Positions 1 through 3,530 of a stretch of 5,653 bases of DNA are shown in pieces; positions within the stretch are counted from its first letter, which is position 1; the number at the start of each line of letters is the position of its first letter. The notes beneath the pieces were generated by a model. That model made no database searches and was not told the origin of the DNA. It worked only from the letters and a program-made list of their open reading frames with translations. The position numbers and the translations under genes are program-made. Source of the stretch: an uncultured Verrucomicrobiota bacterium (GTDB lineage Bacteria; Verrucomicrobiota; Kiritimatiellia; RFP12; UBA3636); the NCBI GenBank assembly GCA_946534745.1, contig CAMNDA010000191.1, positions 1 to 5,653 of the forward strand, in the 5' to 3' direction.

Positions 1-346
1 CGCGACCGCCCGCGCGCTGCGCGGCGGCGGGTCCGTCACGGTCCTCGCCCTCGCCGCCGACCCGCGCGCGGCGGAGCCCGGCTCCACCGCGCCCGACGCC
101 GCGCTCGCGGCGCTCCTCGCGCCCGTGCTCGACTGGACGGCGGCGACGCCGGACGGCGCCGCGCTCGATCCGGCGCGGACGCGCTCGCGCGCCCTTGCGC
201 CGGACGACCCCGGCCTGGCCGCCTCGCTCCGCACGCTCCTCGCCGATGGAAACGCGAAGGGCGCCGCCGCGCTCCTCGCCAAGCTCCCGCCGCCGCCGCC
301 GCCGCCCGAGTCCGCGGAGATCCCGGCCTTCGAGGTGCCCGTCTGA
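1..346 (+). CDS. 3' end of a gene for a possible Rho-like / RecA-fold hexameric ATPase (5'-truncated by the window)
   Basis: An open frame enters at base 2 and reads 114 codons to a TGA at 344-346; the true start lies outside the window. The visible part begins with a beta-strand-like stretch, GGGSVTVLALA, which resembles the GGSLTIIATAL strand of Rho. About 45 residues later, ALDPARTRSR resembles the PAIDxxRSxTR segment of Rho (and the PAIDVLRSxSR of F1-type ATPases). A helix, LRTLLADGNAKGAAALLAKL, matches the position of Rho's last helix (LRRLL...EALELLLERL). The loop between the first two blocks does not show Rho's usual EFKGTGN motif, so the match is weak and the protein would be divergent. 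The tail is unusual: seven prolines and then an acidic end. The stop shares one base with the next start, so the two genes are probably co-transcribed and coupled. That this is a real gene is fairly sure; the Rho-like identity is a tentative inference by eye. Confidence 0.5.
   Translation, partial: ATARALRGGGSVTVLALAADPRAAEPGSTAPDAALAALLAPVLDWTAATPDGAALDPARTRSRALAPDDPGLAASLRTLLADGNAKGAAALLAKLPPPPPPPESAEIPAFEVPV
287..304 (+). repeat. (CCG)6 trinucleotide run encoding a polyproline tract
   Basis: Six consecutive CCG codons followed by CCC (305-307) encode seven prolines in a row, about 13 residues before the end of the upstream gene. Such runs slow ribosomes and normally depend on EF-P. The run lies about 40 bp before the coupled start at 346. 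Confidence 0.85.
332..337 (+). promoter_or_regulatory. Shine-Dalgarno site of the UbiA-family gene
   Basis: GAGGTG lies 8 bases before the ATG at 346, inside the last codons of the upstream gene. Together with the one-base stop/start overlap (TGATG) it supports this start and translational coupling. Confidence 0.6.
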
Positions 347-1242
347 TGCGGCTTCCGCCCTGGCTCGACGCGCTGCGGCCCTCGCAGCTCGCGAAGAACG
401 CCCTCGTCCTCGCGGGCTTCTTCTTCGCCCTGCCGGACCGCCACCAGGCCGGGATCGACCCGCTCGCCGCGGGGCTCTGCACGCTCGCCGCGGCAGCGCT
501 CTTCGCCGTCGTCTCGGGCGCGGTCTATCTCCTCAACGACCTCCACGACGCCCCGCGCGACCGCCTCCACCCGGAGAAGCGCCGCCGCCCGATCGCGAGC
601 GGCGCGCTCCCTCCCTGCGCGGCGCTCGCCGAGTGCGCGCTCCTCGTGGCGCTTTCCGCCGCGCTCGCGCCGCTCCTGGGCCGGACGTTCGCGCTCGTGC
701 TCGGCGGCTACTTCGCGATGCAGCTCGCCTACACGTTCGCCCTGAAGCGGGTGCCGCTCCTGGACGTGGCGTGCATCGCCGCCGGCTTCGCGCTACGCGT
801 GTGGGCCGGCGTCGCCGCGGCGGGCGTCGCGCTCGCGCCGGCGATCCTCTACTGCACCTTCTGCGGCGCGCTCTTCCTCGCGCTGTGCAAGCGGCGCGCC
901 GAAATCGCCGAGATGGGAGGGCGCGAGGCGGCCGCCTCGCACCGTCCCGTGCTGCGGTGGTATCCGCCGCCGCTCCTGCGCGCGGCGATCGCCGCGGCGG
1001 CGCTCGCGACGCTCGCCGCCTACTCCGCGTGGGCGCTCGCGCCCTCGACGGCGGAGAAGTTCGGCACGCGCGGCATGGCGCTCACGGTCCCGTTCGTTCT
1101 CCTCGGACTTCTGCGCTATTCGCAGCTGACGGCCCGCGGCAGAACCGGACGACCGGAGAAGATCCTCCTGCACGACCGCCCGGTCCAGCTCTGCATCGCG
1201 CTCTACCTGGCGACCTGCGCCGCCGTCTGGCTCGCGCGCTAG
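346..1242 (+). CDS. UbiA-superfamily transferase, decaprenyl-phosphate phosphoribosyltransferase-like integral membrane protein
   Basis: The 298-residue product is a multi-pass, alanine/leucine-rich membrane protein. The signature loop at residues 64-86 reads NDxxDxxxDRxHPxKRxRPIASG, the Mg-binding NDxxDxxxD motif (N64, D65, D68, D72) in the form typical of decaprenyl-phosphate phosphoribosyltransferases such as mycobacterial Rv3806c. The second conserved loop, from Y129 through K134 to D140, is followed by a helix and R151-AG. A conserved KRRAE loop is at 182-186, and a C-terminal RPEKILLHDRP segment at 269-279 also fits this subgroup. Length is normal for the family (about 300). Family members transfer 5-phosphoribose from PRPP to a polyprenyl phosphate at the inner face of the membrane, the first step to a lipid-linked arabinose donor. 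The usual partner oxidase and reductase (DprE1/DprE2) are not in the window, so the lipid acceptor and end product are unknown. The ATG is supported by the GAGGTG site and the overlap with the upstream stop. A generic UbiA prenyltransferase is the alternative. Confidence 0.88.
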   Translation: MRLPPWLDALRPSQLAKNALVLAGFFFALPDRHQAGIDPLAAGLCTLAAAALFAVVSGAVYLLNDLHDAPRDRLHPEKRRRPIASGALPPCAALAECALLVALSAALAPLLGRTFALVLGGYFAMQLAYTFALKRVPLLDVACIAAGFALRVWAGVAAAGVALAPAILYCTFCGALFLALCKRRAEIAEMGGREAAASHRPVLRWYPPPLLRAAIAAAALATLAAYSAWALAPSTAEKFGTRGMALTVPFVLLGLLRYSQLTARGRTGRPEKILLHDRPVQLCIALYLATCAAVWLAR

Positions 1243-1248
1243 AGCGCG
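1235..1248. other. Overlapping convergent stop codons within a small inverted repeat
   Basis: CTAG at 1239-1242 holds the TAG stop of the + strand gene (1240-1242) and, on the other strand, the TAG stop of the GH3 gene (1241-1239). It is flanked by CGCGCT (1235-1240) and AGCGCG (1243-1248), a 6-bp inverted repeat with a 2-base centre. There is no T tract on either side, so this is at most a weak shared terminator; no other terminator is visible between the two genes. Confidence 0.45.
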
Positions 1249-3482
1249 AAGCGGGCCTCGGAGCGCAGGGAGGCGGAGAGGACGAACTCTCCGGGTTCGA
1301 GGACGCGGCGGCCGTCCGGCAGGTCGTAGGCCAGGTCGCGCATCGGGTCGATGCGCAGGCGCACGGTCCGGCTTTCGCCCGCCCGGAGCGAAATCTTCTC
1401 GAACGCGATGACGCGCCGCACGGGCTGCGTGTAGCTCGCCTCGACGTCGGTGAGATACCAGATCACGGTCTCCTTGCCGGCGCGCGAGCCGGCGTTCGTC
1501 ACCTTGACGGTTGCCTCGAAGCCCGGCCGTGAACGGCCGGGCGCGAAACGGGAGACCCGGACCTTCCCGTATTTGAACGTCGTGTAGGACAGTCCGAACC
1601 CGAACGGGAACCAGGGGCCGTTCTCGCCGGGGAGGTCCTGGTAGTCCGGGCATTCGGGCGTGATCTTGCCGTGGTGGTTGTAGAAGACCGGGATCTGGCC
1701 GACGGACCGCGGGAACGAGATGGGGAGCTTGCCGCTCGGGTTCACCTTGCCGACGAGGATCTCCATCGCGGCGGTCGGCGCGCGGCAGCCGCTCTGCCAG
1801 CACCAGAGGAGCGCGTCCATCTTCGCGGCGAGGTCCGGGAACGCGAGCGCGCGGCCGGAGCAGCAGAGGCCGACGAGCGGGCGTCCAAGCGCGGCGATCT
1901 CCTCGATGAGGGGGACCTGCGCGGGCGGGAGCGCGATGTCGCGGCGCGACTTCTTCTCGCCGCACATCCACGGCACCTCGCCGAAGCAGAGCAGGACGAC
2001 GTCCGCGTCGCGCGCGGCGGCGACCGCCTCGGCGCGCAGGGCCGCGTCCTTCTCCGTCGGCGGCGTGTAGTCCCAGAACGTGCACCCGCGGGCGACGCGG
2101 ATCTCCGCCTTCGGGAAGAAGCGGCGGGCGGCGTCGAGGAACGTCTCGCCGTTTACGCCCCTGGAGACGTCGGTGGCGGCGGCGCGCCAGTTGCCGAGGT
2201 GCGGGTGGACCTCGTCCCCGGCGGGGCCGACGAGGGCGATCTTCCGGATCCTGCGCGGGTCGAGGGGAAGGATCGGCGCGGCGCGGTGCGCCGCGCCGAG
2301 TGACGAGTGACGAGTGACGAGTGACGAGCGACGAGCGACGAGTGACGAGTTGTTTCCGCGCGGCGGATCGTTCTTCAGAAGCACCATCGTCTCGCGGGCG
2401 AACTTGTGCGCCAGATCGATCGCGTCGGGAAGCTGGCAGGTCTTCCTCGTGGGCTTCTCCGGCGCGTAGGGATCCTCGAAGAGGCCGAGGCGGAACTTCA
2501 CGCGCAGGACGCGCGAGACGGCCTCGTCCACGTCCTCCATCGAGAGCTTGCCGGCGGCGACGGCGGCGGGGACGTTGCGGAAGAGGCCGTCGCCCATCGA
2601 CATCTCGTTGCCGGCATGGATGGCGAGGGCGGTCTGGTCGACCGGGTCGTGCGCGTAGCCCATGTTGCCCATGCGGTGCAGGGCCCCGCTGTCGGAGACG
2701 ACGAGCCCGCGGAAGCCCATGCGGCCGCGGAGCTCGTCCGTGAGGAGCGCGCGGCTGGCGGAAACCGGGACGCCGTCGTATTCGTTGAACGAGCTCATGA
2801 CCGTGAGCGCGCCGGCCTTGGCGGCGGCGGCGAACGGCGGCAGGTACCACTCGCGCATCGCGCGGGCGGAGATCTCCGTGTAGGAGTAGTCGCGCCCGCC
2901 CTCGCAGGCGGAGTAGCCGACGAAGTGCTTCACGCACGCGGCGCAGCGGCCGTCCCTCTGAATGCCGCGCACGGCGGCGGCGGCGAAGCGGCCGGCCGTG
3001 TAGGGGTCCTCGCCGTAGCCCTCGACGTTGCGGCCCCAGCGCGGGTCGTGGCCGACCTCGACCATCGGGCCGAGGAGCCAGTCGATGCCGCCGTCCTGCC
3101 AGCATTCGCGGGCGGCGACGCGCTGCGCCCTCTCCGTGAGGTCCGGTCGGAACGAGGCGGCCTGCGCGAGCGAGACCGGGAACATCGTGCGCCAGCCGTG
3201 GATGACGTCGAGAGCCCAGAGGATGGGGATGCCGAGGCGGGTCCTCTCCACCGCGATGCGCTGGAAGGCGTTGCGGGTGCGGGTGTCGCCGCAATACTGG
3301 TAGATCGATCCCACGCGCGGGTTGAACTCGCTGTCCGTTCCGTGGTTGTCGGGGTTCGGGTCCTTGCCGATCGTGTCCTGGCAGAGCTGCTCGGCCTTCT
3401 CCTCGAGGGTCATGCGGGCGAGGAGGTCCTTGACGCGCGCCTCGACGGGCGCGGCGGGATTTTTGTAGAGGGGGCGTTTCAC
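1239..3482 (-). CDS. Glycoside hydrolase family 3 beta-glucosidase-like enzyme, cytoplasmic, with an in-frame repeat insertion
   Basis: The 747-residue product has the full GH3 layout: a TIM-barrel domain (about 10-345), an alpha/beta sandwich domain (about 404-600) and a C-terminal fibronectin III-like domain (about 635-740). The start of the barrel, RVKDLLARMTLEEK, is classical. Substrate-binding motifs KHF (185-187) and GGRDY (195-199) are present. The nucleophile is D264 in VVSDSGA, and E509 in CGEKKSRRD is the likely acid/base. Such enzymes release glucose or xylose from the non-reducing end of beta-linked oligosaccharides; the exact substrate cannot be read from sequence. There is no signal peptide, so it probably acts on imported sugars in the cytoplasm. 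The start is GTG (3482-3480), the only possible start between the preceding in-frame TAG and the conserved N-terminus, and no Shine-Dalgarno sequence precedes it. Residues about 372-403 in the interdomain linker are extra compared with the family pattern (LLKND...ILPLDP) and are largely encoded by a heptanucleotide array plus a hairpin. It lies 48 bp downstream of glnN in the same frame and is possibly co-transcribed. Confidence 0.93.
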   Translation of the reverse strand: MKRPLYKNPAAPVEARVKDLLARMTLEEKAEQLCQDTIGKDPNPDNHGTDSEFNPRVGSIYQYCGDTRTRNAFQRIAVERTRLGIPILWALDVIHGWRTMFPVSLAQAASFRPDLTERAQRVAARECWQDGGIDWLLGPMVEVGHDPRWGRNVEGYGEDPYTAGRFAAAAVRGIQRDGRCAACVKHFVGYSACEGGRDYSYTEISARAMREWYLPPFAAAAKAGALTVMSSFNEYDGVPVSASRALLTDELRGRMGFRGLVVSDSGALHRMGNMGYAHDPVDQTALAIHAGNEMSMGDGLFRNVPAAVAAGKLSMEDVDEAVSRVLRVKFRLGLFEDPYAPEKPTRKTCQLPDAIDLAHKFARETMVLLKNDPPRGNNSSLVARRSSLVTRHSSLGAAHRAAPILPLDPRRIRKIALVGPAGDEVHPHLGNWRAAATDVSRGVNGETFLDAARRFFPKAEIRVARGCTFWDYTPPTEKDAALRAEAVAAARDADVVLLCFGEVPWMCGEKKSRRDIALPPAQVPLIEEIAALGRPLVGLCCSGRALAFPDLAAKMDALLWCWQSGCRAPTAAMEILVGKVNPSGKLPISFPRSVGQIPVFYNHHGKITPECPDYQDLPGENGPWFPFGFGLSYTTFKYGKVRVSRFAPGRSRPGFEATVKVTNAGSRAGKETVIWYLTDVEASYTQPVRRVIAFEKISLRAGESRTVRLRIDPMRDLAYDLPDGRRVLEPGEFVLSASLRSEARFAL
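1521..1542. repeat. Perfect 10-bp inverted repeat inside the GH3 gene
   Basis: GCCCGGCCGT (1521-1530) and its exact reverse complement ACGGCCGGGC (1533-1542) are separated by two bases, giving a stable stem of about 8 bp with a 6-base loop. It encodes residues about 647-653 at the start of the fibronectin III-like domain. No role is evident. GC-rich sequence makes short hairpins common, but ten perfect pairs is more than usual. Confidence 0.7.
2275..2297. repeat. Perfect 10-bp GC hairpin abutting the intragenic heptad array
   Basis: GGCGCGGCGC (2275-2284) and GCGCCGCGCC (2288-2297) are exact reverse complements around a 3-base loop (GGT). All paired bases are G or C. The hairpin ends about three bases from the first full heptamer and encodes GAAHRAAP (residues 396-403), immediately before the family sequence resumes at ILPLDP. 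This makes it look like part of the inserted segment rather than of the ancestral gene. Confidence 0.75.
2300..2348 (-). repeat. Heptanucleotide tandem array, seven units, in frame inside the GH3 gene
   Basis: On the + strand the unit is GTGACGA; units 1-4 and 7 are exact and units 5-6 are GCGACGA, with partial units on both sides (about 2297-2350). On the coding strand the unit is TCGTCAC, which reads through all three frames in 21 bases as the peptide SSLVTRH without a stop. It encodes residues 379-395 of the glycosidase (SSLVARRSSLVTRHSSL), in the linker between the barrel and sandwich domains. Seven is not a multiple of three, so a change of one unit would shift the frame. Losing one unit would bring a TAA at 2155-2153 into frame, about 47 codons downstream. 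Gaining one would enter a frame that stays open to 795-793, past the native stop. The same heptamer occurs at 3485-3519. Confidence 0.92.
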
Positions 3483-3484
3483 GA

Positions 3485-3519
3485 GTGACGAGTGACGAGT
3501 GAAGAGTGACGAGTGAAGA
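3485..3519 (-). repeat. Heptanucleotide tandem array, five units, filling the glnN-GH3 gap
   Basis: The + strand units are GTGACGA, GTGACGA, GTGAAGA, GTGACGA, GTGAAGA, with a partial ACGA at 3481-3484 that overlaps the GTG start codon (3482-3480) of the GH3 gene. The orientation is the same as in the intragenic array, and in both the coding-strand array ends in TCG after the last full unit. The 48-bp gap (3483-3530) consists of this array plus a G7 run (3522-3528) next to the glnN stop. No promoter, Shine-Dalgarno site or terminator can be seen in it. The array is therefore the immediate 5' leader of the GH3 reading frame. Confidence 0.9.
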
Positions 3520-3530
3520 GAGGGGGGGCG

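Noticed and set aside
261..265. D264 followed by Ser instead of the common Trp in the GH3 nucleophile motif (SDSGA)
   Set aside because: The residue after the nucleophile varies among GH3 enzymes (W, H, C, S), so this is not a defect. The numbers given here are residue positions in the protein, not bases.
195..1532. A 445-codon + strand frame overlapping the UbiA-family gene
   Set aside because: It is an arginine-rich shadow frame of the transferase gene, which has clear family motifs in the other frame.
2321..2350. Short + strand frames starting MTSDERR / MTSEERG at the repeat arrays
   Set aside because: They are the antisense reading of the heptamer, with no ribosome site and no recognisable protein.
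2406..3488. A 360-codon + strand frame opposite the GH3 gene
   Set aside because: It is antisense to strongly conserved GH3 motifs, with valine/alanine/glycine-rich content typical of the reverse strand of GC-rich genes.
2297..3520. The repeat arrays as a CRISPR array
   Set aside because: Units are 7 bp and directly tandem, with no spacers and no cas genes.
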